DNA of 64,000 nucleotides from Thelonectria olida (lineage: Eukaryota; Ascomycota; Sordariomycetes; Hypocreales; Nectriaceae): contig JAGPYM010000002.1 of assembly GCA_020736575.1 (NCBI GenBank), forward strand, positions 2,232,001-2,296,000, given 5' to 3'. Every line of letters starts with the position of its first letter. Position 1 is the stretch's first letter. Of the stretch, positions 35,990 through 47,917 are shown piece after piece. Under the pieces are notes generated by a model. It was given only the letters and a program-made list of their open reading frames with translations. It made no database searches and was not told the DNA's origin. The position numbers and the translations under genes are program-made.

Positions 35990-38798
35990 TTATAGCTTCC
36001 TGTCGGCCCAGCTCTCAATCATGCCCTCCAATGAAGCCTCGTAGTGCTTAAAGGTGACGATACCGCTGGACTCGTCCAGAGTGGTGTTGGCCTGGACGAA
36101 GACCTTGCGAGGCTGCTTGTTAGCCAAGACGATGTTACGGACCTTGGTGCCCCAGAAGTCGAGGTCAACGGTCGTCATGTGGACGTAAAAGTCCGTGCCA
36201 GTCTTGACATCGGCAGTAGACTTGTAAATGTGCAGCTTCTGTAGGTACTTGGCAACGGCTGCGTTGTTCATGAGCATCAATATTCAGTTGATTGGGTGAA
36301 GGGCAACATACCGTCTCGTCCTGCAGTGAGGATCTTGGATCGATCAAGTTTGATCGTCAGATCCGAAAGGTCTTCCTCCTTATAGTCAAGCTTGCAGAAG
36401 TCATCCTCCGCCTCGAGGAAACACTTCAGGATGGAGAAGCGAGCTTGGCTGTGAGCCTGACCCCATTTCTGGCTCTTTGGATCCCACATCTCCAAAGAAG
36501 CAAGACCAGCACGAGCCATAGACAGGTAGGAGGCGTAGAGAACATCTCCAGCCTCACCGTCAATATCGGTAGAACCATCGCCGAAGCCGAAGATCTTGAG
36601 AACGGGGAACTCGCAGCTCAGATGCATAGCAACAAGCTCGGCTCGGCACTCCTCGTACGAGGCAGCGATGCTACCAAAGACAGAGCCCCAAGTCTGACCG
36701 GGCTTGTACCAGGTAGAGATGGGCTTGTTGTCGACAGGGCTAACAGGGGGGTTCTCCTTGTCGAAGTTGTACTTTCCAGCAGTGGTTTCCTGCAGCAGCT
36801 TGCCGCAGCCGTGGCCTAGAACAGATCAGTAAGGGAACCAATACCTATATCTCTGTAACACATACCGGTAAGCTCATGGAGACCGACTTGAACCTCGAAA
36901 GAAGCATCACGCTGCTTCTTGTAGACCTCGAGGTCTTCGTCACGAATGAATGGAATTTTCTCGTTGGGGGCCTTGGCGCTCAGGACGTTTCCGAGTGACA
37001 CGTTCTTGAAACCCTCAGTTTGTCGGATGTCGTCGTAGTTAGGACTAAGATTACAAGTTAGCTTCGCGAGGACCATAACGAGCTACCGGAGCAGGGAAAT
37101 AGGGTTCTGTTCGTAGTTTAGAATTACTCACATGTTGATACCAGCGGGGATACCGGAGCCTATCGTAATCTGTTAGCCTCATTATACTATGACGGTTCAA
37201 AAGTCTAGCACCATCCCATATACAGCATTCAAGTATGAGGTTATGAGTGAGGTTATTAGTGATAGCGCCAGACTTTTGGCTTATCACTTTAGCACAACAT
37301 GTATGAGTTACGTACCGGCAAATGTGAGGACTTCCAGGGAGGTGAAATCAGGGGACAAGAACTTGTCCTTCTCGAATTCCTTGCCCCAGGGCAGGAGAGG
37401 GATCAAAGTAGGAGCCTTTTCGACGAGCTCGCCAAAGGCACGGGTTCGTTCCACTAGGAAGTATTAGTTGCGTCCAGCCAAATGGACAAGACCGAGGCTT
37501 ACAGTTAACCACTATGTCATTCATTAGTCACCCATCCATAAAGCAAAGATGTTTGGGACAACGCACTCGAGGCAAAACCCTCCCATTCGCCACGGATACC
37601 AGCAGGGTCTCTGTAGGTCTCGATGAATCCAATGTTAGACTCAACCATGGGGCCTTTGTCCTTGATCCAGTATCGCTGGCTGTCCTTGAATGCCTCCAGG
37701 GAGCCAGTCTCAAAGGACTTGCTGTAGGCAGCGTGCATGTTCTTCTGGTTCTCATTTTCGGCGTTCTCGCCAGCCTGCGTAATGTAGGCAGTGATGTCCT
37801 TCATCTCGGCGGCATAATCACCGTAGGTGAGCTTGATGGTCTTGCCCTTCAGGGGACCATCCTCAACAGTAAACTCGGTGTCCTTGCCGATATCGCCGCC
37901 CTCAGCGGGGACGCTGGTGATAGCGGAGGCAATCAGAATTTCAAAGTTGCCATCGTCAAGCTTTCGCAGACGGTTGTTTTCAGGCAGCTGGCCCTTGGAC
38001 TCCATCCAGTCGGAGACGGCCTTGATCTCGGGCTTGGTGATCTTGGAAGAGTCGGGGTAGTAAGTGGTCATGTGGCCATCGTCAGGATATCCCAGGTGCA
38101 TGATGGCGGAGTTGTGGGCGCTGAAGATACCACCCTTTGTGGCCTCGTAAAACTTGGAAGCTTCAGGGGAGGCTGTTGCAAGGGCGGCGACGCTCTCCTC
38201 ACTGCATCGAGGGATGAACTTGGAGTCACCAAAGCTCTTGTAGTTGCCGTTGTTGCCCAGGAACATGGCGGCATACTCAAGGAAGCGAGTGAGCTCATCC
38301 TCGTCGACGTTGACCTTCTTTGCCAAGGCAGGCCAGTCGCCCGCGGCAGCCTTATGAAGGGCCAGAATCAAGTCATAGATGGGCTCAGACTCTGGGGATA
38401 TTTGTCGCAAGACAATTCTGGTGCCAGCAAAGGCAGCCCTAGGCAGATGGTCAGCCAAAGCGGATCTCGCGGCAGCAATAAGCGCCCAATGGCCAAAGGA
38501 AGGCGACGTACTTGCTGATGAAGTGAGCATAGCGCTTCTGCTTGTCGTTCAAAGCATCAAAGTGCTTCTCGATCTCCAGCCTGACAACTGAGGGGGGCTT
38601 GTCAGCCAGATAGTGGACCAGCTCGTTGGAGTTCATGATGGCGGATGTCGAAAATCTCTGTTTGGAGAAGTCTCGGAAAGTCTTTGTAAAGTGAGGCAGG
38701 CGGCGTCTTGTAGGAATCGAGGGCTTGAAGGCTGCGATCCGGAGCGAAGAAGGCAGTCTTCGAAGAATGAAAGACGGTGAGACTGGGGAAGAAGCCAT
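35990..38798 (-). CDS. DPP3: dipeptidyl peptidase III (peptidase M49)
   Basis: Eight exons: 38798-38512, 38438-37567, 37511-37503 (9 nt), 37453-37316, 37159-37132 (28 nt), 37044-36866, 36815-36312, 36258-35990; 761 residues from the first ATG, or 707 from the in-frame ATG at 38636. DPP III is a zinc aminopeptidase that releases dipeptides. The M49 zinc motif is HELTGHG, formed across a splice, with the second motif EECRAEL carrying the third ligand. Other landmarks are [27 protein letters not shown] and [17 protein letters not shown] ([14 protein letters not shown]). The first 54 residues are Arg/Ser-rich with no acidic residues until near the end and finish RFSTSA, like a mitochondrial presequence; the shorter form would be cytosolic as usual for this family. 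The microexon restores MVN in the conserved [17 protein letters not shown]. Confidence 0.93.
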
Positions 38799-41700
38799 TG
38801 ATCATTTACAGTGGCCGTTTGCTCACTGTCGGCCAATGGTTCTTGCAATGGAGCGTGTTCCGCCAGGCGACCGACAGTGACGCGGGGACTTTTTGCTGTG
38901 GCGCAGCGCCAGGACATGCCTAAGGCGGTTGATTCTTGGTGCGAATTTCCCCGCCTTTGCGACTGCTGTGAGCGATTCACGTATCGTATTCATCCTATGC
39001 CGGGTGCCAATTCTACCTGAGCCCCTCACCAGCTGCAAAAGCTCCTCCGCGACTGGAAGCTGGAAGTTGGTGGAATCAAGTTGGCGCCCATTTCAGCCAC
39101 TCGAAAGGAGGGGCAATCGACGTGGCTGGTCCAGCTGCCGGATCCGGTTGCTTGAACTGGCGGGACTTTGATGAACTCGTCGCGTGATGTCGTACTTCAT
39201 ACTTTCTGGTTGTGATAGTGATGGAGCCATCATTAGCAGTCCGTTGCTAACAGAGGTGTATTAGGAAGGTGCGGATCGAGTCGACAACGTATACGAAGGA
39301 CTTAATCAACTTCGGGTGGCTCAGCAGCGTGATTCAGTTAAGCCGGTGTTTATTTCGTGTCGCAGAACAAATTTCATCTGTTCTCGAACGTACACGAACA
39401 AGGTACTTTGGTTTACATGTACACCGAGTCCAGAGTACGAACCTCAAACTCGGGTCCTGTACGAGTGCTGCACCTCGAGATAAGGCAATGGTTAATACGA
39501 AATTGCCTAATACGATCTTTCCGTTCCGTGCCATTCGTTGACGACATTCGAGAGGCGTCAGTCGGTGTGCCCTCCTCTACCAAGCTGGCGGGTGTTAACT
39601 AATCACAACACTTGACCTCGGTGTTTGACAGCCCCAGCATATATCAAGTTCTGCATAGACTCATGCCAACCGACCAAAACCAGGAAGTATCTCGCATCAT
39701 GATCGCTTAGATACATAGGCACCTAGGCAATCAATCGGTCCATCTTATCTATACTTTACACCACATCAGTTGCACGGCAGTAGGCAAGGTGGTGAAAAAC
39801 ATCCATTGGTGGATGACTTGTCATCTTCAAGCAAGAAGTTTGGGAAGCGAACCGCACCTAGCTATCGGCGGGGTCGGGCCGGATGACGGTGCCCGAACAT
39901 TTTTTCGGTGGCTTTCGGAGGAAGAAAACGACCACCAGATCAGATCACCTCCGCGGGATCCCGTTTGTCTATATATTTTCTCGTCCGAGATAGAAACCCC
40001 CACCCTATGGTATCTTTCCTACGGCCGCACACGGCCGAGACGGCTCACATTTATCAGTTGATAGACTTACTTGGCATGGAATGGGACGAGAATCTCACAT
40101 CATCTCATTGGGACTGTCGGTCGGAAAAGCCACGGCCTGACCCGCACAGCGCTGTTGAGGCATATGGATATGCAGCTCATAGTATCAGTGGGATAGTTTA
40201 CCGCATGTCGAGAGCGTTGCCGCATGGGTCTCACGGTAAGGAGGGCACAGTTAGTGCCCAATCCAGCTTCATCGTGTTCCATGGATAATTACAGGACAGT
40301 TCAGTAAATGGTTCGAACGGAGAGGCGGCCCGAGAAACTCGAACGCCAGGACCGGTTGCGTTGCGTGCAAGCGAGTTCCAAATGATTGCTGGAATGAGCC
40401 AGGTCAGGTCACATAGCTAGGTCGAGGAAGTGAAGGAATACATTCACTTCGCTGAGGACGGTAACGCCTGGGGAATCCCAGAGACAAGAAGACTCTGTAA
40501 TTAGAATGTGGATAGCAGTGGCGGTGTGTCTCTGATCGAAATGTCGACGGGGCATTCTGCAACGGGTCGACAGGGATGAAACTCGGCGAGCAAGGCGTGC
40601 TGCAAGAAAGAAAGCACCCCAACAACGCCCAAGCACGAGGTACAAGGTACGTACCTGATGATCCCGTTGACGACGGCCGCGGGCGGAGTTTCCGTCCACA
40701 CCTACATCCCGAGCCATTGCTTCGGAATGCCAGGCTACCAGCCGAACCGAGTCTCCAGGGTGGCAAGTCGATGTGGTTGGCTAAAGAACACCAATGACTC
40801 CAGCCGGGGAAGCAGGAAGAGAACGACGGTGTCAAGGTGTGTCCCAATCTTTCCCCGTTGGGAGATATTCGCCCCAAGCGGTTGGCTGACGGACTCCAGT
40901 GGTACCTGAACCGGGCGAGGACGGATGAGTTGTCTTTGTGATGGGAAATGGGTAAATGGATATCGGTCCATTGGATGATTCTCCCCACCCCCAAAGTTCG
41001 TATATTTTGTTCGTCCTTTCGGTGTAACGTGTGTGCTCTGGCTGAGGTGATTCATGAATTGGTACGGCAGCAGATTGACTGGTTGAGTTCGAATCGGTTC
41101 GCCGAATTCTGCATCAGAATCGAGAAGCAGAAAAAGGCATTTTCCGTTTCATTTCCAGCCCGAATTCGGTCCCGGTCAGTGACCAATAGGAATGCTCAAC
41201 TGCTCAAGCTGTGCACGGCTCTGTGGGGCAGGCCTCCGCCTGACCTGGAAGAAATCTGCGACCCCCCACGCTACCTATTCGCATGCATGAAGCTTGGGGC
41301 TCCACGGTCCGAGGATGGGCGGCCAGTAGGGGTTTTTCCTTCGCCTTGACAAGGGCGTCGCCAAAGGCCTGCCATCAGTGACTTTGGCCAAGAGTGGGTT
41401 TTTGGGGGTGGATGAAACTGGCAGTGACTCTGATGAGTCTCTGACGCTCTTCCTTTGGCTTGCGACTGGTCAGAATGTACGGACGTGTCCCCAACAACGG
41501 GAGAGTGCGGGGAGATACGGTGTAGCACTCGGTATGTACGAATATGCAGGCAGATGGCGTGTTCCCTGTTCGTTCCGAGGAAAGCTGACTTTGGACGCGG
41601 CTTCTCGCCCTTTCATTGTCGTTTTCGCAGTGTTGAAGTGTTGTTCTTGCAGGCAGTTTGCATCGTGGACTCGCGGATTTGGAGTGGACAATGGTGGGGT

Positions 41701-43638
41701 CCGAAAAGAGTAGTAGTTCGGCGTAATCCGCGCCGGCGCCTCCTTCCAGATCGGGACCAGAAGGGAGGAGCGGCTCTTGCCCTCCCTTAGTTAACTAGTT
41801 AAAGGATTTCAAGCATGACACTTTGGTTGACAAGGGAGTGTGACAGCCATCATCATCGGAGCCAATTGTGCATCGTACATCTCCATCAACAAATCACTGC
41901 AAAGTGCCATTGTCATTGCCGGGGACCACAGCCGCAATTACCTGGTCCCAGCCTAGCCAAATGGTCAGGGGGGGGTCCCTCCAACAAACTTTTCGGCCGA
42001 GGAGGGAACCTTGAACGGCTCCTCAACGGCACTTGAAAGTTGAAGTTGGAGAAGACATCTGTTGAATCGACAGGTCCGGGGGGGGATTGGACCACGGGGT
42101 GGTCAATGGTGAATTGGAAGACAACCATGGCTGGAAGAAAGGTCTTGAACTCGCGGGGTCGACAGTTGATGATTGTTCTTTTTTCTTCTCGAAGAAGTGG
42201 ATGAGGTTGATTGACGCAAGCCAACCACGAAGTACGTACTATCTTTAGTCAGCAAAATATCGGGGCCTGGAGGGTCCAAGACACCCCAGACAATTCGTTC
42301 ATCCCCAGCAAAGAAATGTCTGAAGCATATTCGAGGCCACCCAGCGCACCCGACCTCGCAGGGACAGGAACAACGTTACGGAGCGTTTGTACAGGCATCA
42401 TGGACACCATCACAACAACCTCTGCCTCAAGGCAACTCTTCGCACATAGGTACGAGTACTGGAGGCAATTTACCCCCCACAGCCACACTGACTGCATGCA
42501 GAGCTGATGCGCGCCTTGGACGCCCGGCTAGCCCTGAATGCCACGCTATGCTGGCCTTCCCCGGAATGACTGCCCGTTCATAGTGACATCAACTGGCTGC
42601 CAAGGGTTGTAAGCAAACGAGACGGGCTCGTGACCCTTTTTGGGTGATGAGGAAACAATGCTCAAACAATGACACCGAGGTAGGTCGACGAGTACGGGAG
42701 TCTCTCGGTGTTGTACGAGAGATGGGATGGAAACCACATGACACAACGGCAACCTACTCGCTTTTTCATCCGTCTGTCCTCAAGCCTCCTCCGCCTCTCT
42801 CCTTACAACGAATTGTCGGTCTGGATACAAAGCAGCGGCAGACCTTGTCCGTCGACGAGGGCGGTTTGTGGGGTTTGATCGCACAAACAATTGCTGGTCC
42901 TCTTCATCATCAGTCGGCTCGCCCCTGAATCCTTGCCTTCCGACCACACCCCCTTCCCTGCCACAGAGAGGCGGCGAACAAGGTCGAAGGCTGTTGAAGC
43001 AGCTGGAGTGGACACGAATGGAAAAAAACCTGGCCTGTTCTTTTCTTCCAGGCTCGCAATTCAACCACCGGATGAATGACGCCCCCCGGGCCAGGGCCCC
43101 GCTCACCACCGAGTGACCCGGCCCACCGGCGCCTGCTAACTAATTCTTAGCAATTGAATATTCGTACACCCTCCCTCCCCCCCACGTCACTTGCACACAC
43201 ACACACGCACAGAAGAAACGATGGCTTCCGTATGCAGTGGCTCAAGTGTAAGGGGCCTGGGCCACGGCTTTCTCCCCGTGAGTTCAATGCCTGGATTGGA
43301 ATTGCCTTTTTTTTTCTCCTCGTCATATCCCTATAATAGCAGCCTCTCGTCCACTCTTTAGCCCCGAATCTTGCTAACCTCGTCCCTAACCTCGTCCAAC
43401 TCTTTCGTTCAAGTTTGTTGAGTCCGATGATCTTCGTCCTTCTTCGCTAAAACCTCTCCTCTTCCCTCTTCTGCCCGTGGGGTTTACATACATGTACACC
43501 GAACTCGGCCTCCGGTTGCCGTCCCGTCACCTCCGACCTGTTCCACTTCTCTACAACTCCAAAGGAGTCATTGAGCCTTACTTCTGCTCTCATCCCTCTT
43601 GCACCAACCTCGATTTGCATCCCTCACATCCTCTCGAC
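38799..43638. other. 4.8-kb gene-poor region
   Basis: Lies between the divergent DPP3 and gluconokinase genes. Many open frames of 60-200 codons occur on both strands (for example 39908-40288 and 40404-40994), but none shows a known motif, membrane segment or consistent splice pattern. A TATATATTT-like word is at 39969. Pyrimidine-rich sequence from about 42770 to 43480 is the likely promoter and leader of the gluconokinase gene. A 13-base word ACATGTACACCGA occurs twice, at 39415-39427 and 43490-43502. A noncoding transcript or a fast-evolving small gene could be missed here. Confidence 0.5.
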
Positions 43639-44408
43639 ATGTTGTCCTACGAGTCCTCTCCTATTCCAATCAAGGGGCACAACAAGGCTCCAGCCTCCGT
43701 CCCCTTGCCGCCTTCGCTGCAGGCGACCCCCACCACCCCATCGCCTCTTACGAACGCTCCTCTAAACTCGGCCGCCAGTGGCCAACACGTCGATGACCAC
43801 CACCACATTTGGCTGGTTACGGGCCCTGCCGGCTGTGGAAAGAGCACCATTGCTGAGTACCTGGCAAACACTCTAGACATGCCCTACATTGAGGGTGATG
43901 CTGTAAGTCGCATGCAACTCGGAGTGCACTTCTAGCTCCGCATCACTAACACGCTCTCCAGTTTCACCCTGCAGCCAACGTCGAAAAGATGCGAACTGGC
44001 ACTCCTCTGACTGATGCCGACCGATGGGATTGGCTGACGGCTCTTCGTGAGGAGTCGATCCACCAGATCAACCGAGGAGCCAACGGCGTCGTTCTCACCT
44101 GCTCAGCTCTCAAGCGCAAGTACCGAGACGTCATTCGCGTGGCTGGATACTTTGACCACCGTCTCCTCATCCACTTCATCTTCCTCGACGCCCCTGAAGA
44201 AGTCCTATTGGCTCGCGTCTCACAGCGACAAGGCCACTACATGGGCGCCAACATGGTCCACAGCCAATTCGAAGTCCTTGAGCGCCCAACTCGCGACGAG
44301 AGAGACGTCGTCACCATTGATGTCAGCCGAACTGTCGACGAAGTCAAGCGGGATGCCCTAGCCAACGCTTTGGAGACCATGACCGAGACCAATGACGACA
44401 AGCTATAG
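43639..44408 (+). CDS. idn1: gluconokinase
   Basis: Two exons, 43639-43902 and 43962-44408; 236 residues. It phosphorylates D-gluconate to 6-phosphogluconate, feeding the pentose phosphate pathway. Landmarks: P-loop GPAGCGKST (about 60-68 after a Ser/Pro/Thr-rich tail), MPYIEGDA then FHPAANVEKMRTGTPLTDADRWDWL spanning the splice, CSALKRKYRDVIR, FIFLDAPEEVLLARVSQR, GHYMGANMVHSQFEVLE. These are the family signature of the GntK type. An in-frame ATG at 43492 would add 49 residues; I prefer 43639 because the added part is not family-like. Confidence 0.93.
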
Positions 44409-46025
44409 ACGAGCCGCATTGCTTACGCACATCATATACGTTTACGCTCTCGCACACCTACTACACACCCCAACACGTTCTTCATCCGTTCTCAACACAC
44501 GACCTACCGAGGAAGGTCGCACGGCATTTACGACCGAAGTGTGCCACAACTCTCAAAATTGGTTTAGCCAGGAGTCACCAGCGTTTCAAGTTGATCATCT
44601 TTCCTGATCACAACTGCATTTTATTCTACACGACATTGGAGTTTTGTTATTTTACCCAAGTTTTGACGTTGCGTTGGGAGGACCAGACCGACTATTTCGG
44701 CTAATCGTTCTATCGGAGAAGTCTCCGACCCAGCTGAGCCGAGAGGAGGGCCTCTGGGGCTTGGGCTGGGTGCCGGCCCCCCGCAAGTCAACTAAATTAG
44801 AGCCGTCACGCCAAAAGTATGGACAAGACCTAAAAGACATGCGCTCTACGGCGGCAACGCGCGTGGGGTGCGGGGGAGAGGGAGGTCAGGGGGGGAGCAA
44901 TGCAAGGGAGAGGGAGAGGAGACGCGGTGGGAAACCTGCAACGCGCCTGCATGAAAAGGCGAAGCAGGACGAGAAGGGGACCGGGGAACTTGGAATAGTT
45001 ACGCACGCGTGCTTGATGCAGGTCAAGGCCGTGTAACACACATGACCGCCATCACTTGGTTGCCCTGCCTGCGGTTGTCATCGGTCATATGTTCCCCCGT
45101 TGCATCATGTTCCCCTTTGTTGCATGGGTGCATTGTGCCTGTCAGATACGTAGCTAGATAGTCACAGAAGTGAGGAAGTGGAATCTTGACAGAACACACA
45201 AACTATTACCTATCACATACCGTTGATACTTTGTGGATATGTGCAACTCCGTCGCAAGTCCCAGCTTGACTAATAAACACTCATAATCTGATAACGCCCT
45301 CCAACTTCGACCACTCTCGACATACCAATTATTAACCTACCCATCCTTGCAAGGCAACCAAGTTAATCCGTCTACCCCTCGCCCGAGCCACAGGCTTTCA
45401 AGCGGGGAAGCCGTCTGCCAGCTAGTTGGGGTCAACTGCTTGGCCAAAGGGGGGCGCGCAGATCATGTACGTTAACCGAAGGGGTAATTGTCAGAGTGCA
45501 TCCGTCCAAGCAGTTGTCCCCTTTTGTCAGTTGGCGCCGCACACGCCGCGTTGAGTATGGGCATGAGGGACCACGTACAGCGGCACCACGAGTGCACGTC
45601 GACGTCACGAGAACGACTCAGCTCGCTTTTGATTGCTCTTAAACAGGAATCTGATCTGATCTTGATCTTAGTCAGATCATATCCATCATCGCCATTTCCG
45701 TCCAGCCACGTTGCTCGCTTCTCTGCTATAGGGTAAACTTCTTACCTATGAGCTCAGGTGTCTGCACTCCGTATTTTTGAGGGAACGGCGAGTTAGAGAC
45801 TTGGATGTATAATCGCAATATTGTGACTGTTTTCTGAATTAAACATCTCATGGGCATGTAGTCTTATTTTCCCAGCATGACCTCAGACCAAACACACAAG
45901 ACGGTCTTTGTCCAAGTCACCAACTCAACTGGGAGAAAATGGGTTTATACGTGATGGATATTTATCTTTTGTTTCTATCCCCCAACAGCGCCATAGTCAC
46001 ATGTAAAAGCACAAAGGCGCCGTGT
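44409..46025. other. convergent intergenic region, gluconokinase and DBT 3' flanks
   Basis: 1.6 kb between facing stops. Contains a purine-rich, G-rich patch (about 44860-44990) with chance open frames. No gene recognised. Confidence 0.55.
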
Positions 46026-47562
46026 CTAAACGAGCTCAAGCATAAACAGATCTGGCTCTTCCACCACCTTGCGAACGACCTCAGCGGCCCGCGCCATGGT
46101 TGCTCCGGCAATGACCCTATGGTCGGCGCTCCAGCTAAAGTTGCAGACCTGCTTTTTGATGACCTGATCGTCCTCGTCGAACGCCGGCACTGTGCGTAGG
46201 CGCCCAATACCCAGGATTGAGACCTCCTTCTCCACGATGACAGGGCTGACGTACGTGCCGCCGATGTTTCCGACATTGGACACAGTGATGGTTCCTCCTG
46301 TAAAGTCCGCCGGCGACAGCTTACCCTCTACTGCCAGATTCTGCAACCGGGTGAGTTCCGCAGCTATCGACACGATGTTCAGGCTGCCAACATTCTTGAT
46401 GACGGGTACCACCAGGCCTCGCGGCGTGTCCATGGCAATGCCAATGTTGTGCTGCGAGCGGTGCACCAGGCAAGGCTTGTCAGACTTGGGGTCTATGTCT
46501 ACTCTTGCATTGAGCATCGGGAACTGGTACAGAGCCAAGGAGACTGCCTTGATGATGAAGGGGAGATAGGAGAGTTTTGTGGGTTGACCTTGCGAGCCCG
46601 GATTCTGGCCAAGCACGCGGTTAAGGCGGCGGCGTAGCTCCACGAGGCTTGAGAAGTCGATCTCATCCGCATACAGGAAATGTGGAATGGCCAAGGATCG
46701 TGTCATGGTCCGGAACATTTGAAGCTCGGTGTTGGATAGCGGCACCACCGTCTCCGTCTGGACGGAGGTATCACGAGGGCCACTTGGTGCCGCAGGCGAT
46801 GCGTGTTGACCGTTGGCGTTGGCGTTGGCGTCTCTGGCCTTGACAAACTTGTAAATATCCTCCTTGAGGACTCTTCCATCTTTGCCAGTGCCATTGACCT
46901 CAAAGATATCGACGTTGACCTCCTTCAGGAGATGTCTTACGGCGGGTGTAGCGAGGCCCGCATACTTGCCCTTCTCCTTTGGTGCCGGCTTAGACAGCGC
47001 ATCTAGAGAAGGTGTATCCGCTGGCGGTTGCGTTGACGCATTGACTGGAGGTGTAGCAGGCTCTTCCTTTTGGGGGTTTTCGGCAGCTGGGGGTTCGACA
47101 TCTTCGGCTTTGACATCGCCCTCGATATCAATGTCCACGAATGCCTTTCCCACCTTGGCCATTTCGCCGGCCTCGTAGTAGAGCTTCTTTACGACGCCAG
47201 AGAAGCGGCTCGTGATCTCGACCGAGGCCTTGTCGCTTTGGACTTCGCACAACGGCGAGAACTCTTCGACACGGGCGCCGGGCTCGACGAACCACTGGAT
47301 GACCTCGCATTCGACGATACCTGGGCCGTGTTAGTGCTGTCTTCTTCTGGAGGTTCCCTTCTGGTTATCGAGTGATATCGATGCACATACCCTCGCCAAT
47401 GTCGGCAAGCAACACAGGCTTGATCGCCATTAATCTTCGGGACTCGCTGAACCATCTTGAAGCCGGGCTGTCGCATGGCCGTGATGTCATGGCCACACGG
47501 CTCATGCCCTTGGCCGTCAGCCATTGCTTTCGAAGCACTCGCGTTCCACGCTGGACAAACAT
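46026..47562 (-). CDS. DBT: branched-chain 2-oxoacid dehydrogenase E2 (lipoamide acyltransferase)
   Basis: Two exons, 47562-47391 and 47320-46026; 488 residues. E2 is the core of the mitochondrial complex that breaks down keto acids from Leu, Ile and Val. An Arg-rich presequence (about 1-45) precedes the lipoyl domain with LLADIGEGIVECEVIQWFVE and the lipoyl lysine in EVQSDKASVEITS. The E1/E3-binding domain follows (YAGLATPAVRHLLKEVNVD, GTGKDGRVLKEDI), then the catalytic domain with FTGGTITVSNVGNIGGTYVS. GEGIVECEVIQWFVEPG marks the branched-chain type rather than pyruvate or 2-oxoglutarate E2. The active-site motif reads DHRVIAGAT: the catalytic His is present, but the Asp normally found four residues later is Ala. 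Confidence 0.92.
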
Positions 47563-47917
47563 GGTAGCTGGCAATTGAGACTGGAAGAGGATGAAGAAGC
47601 CAATTCAGTCATCGTGAGCCGGCTCGGTACGTTATGAGGAGGTGCTTGGAACGTAAAGCCGAAGGTTTCAATCGGCATTGATTGCCATTGCCATGAAGCT
47701 CCCCGTGGATAGCCGCTTAAACCGAGTCTGGGGAATGACGGTGCGCTAAGCCCGATTTGACCGAGTCCTCCACACCGAGTCCACCGACCGATTGCTCCGT
47801 GCTCGCGGATCGGCGGCCTTTCTAGCCTCCGAACGGAGGAAGCGTGGGCCCTCAGGCCGATAAATTTCCAAAGCCCGTCCCGATCACCAAACTACCCGCG
47901 ATAGCATCAAGCCCGCC
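47563..47917. promoter_or_regulatory. divergent promoter of DBT and ATP10 with repeated ACCGAGTC
   Basis: 355 bp between the starts of two nuclear genes for mitochondrial proteins. ACCGAGTC occurs three times on the plus strand, at 47721-47728, 47760-47767 and 47774-47781. This may be a shared regulatory element; no factor is assigned. Confidence 0.5.

Noticed and set aside
37514..38518. 334-codon open frame opposite DPP3
   Set aside because: It lies entirely antisense to conserved DPP III exons and is explained by their composition.
40404..40994. 196-codon minus-strand frame in the gene-poor region
   Set aside because: Ser/Pro/Arg-rich with no domain, membrane segment or splice pattern; other frames in the same place are equally open.
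41080..41110. GAGTTCGAATCGG resembling a tRNA T-arm
   Set aside because: No matching acceptor stem, D-arm or A-box in the expected distance.
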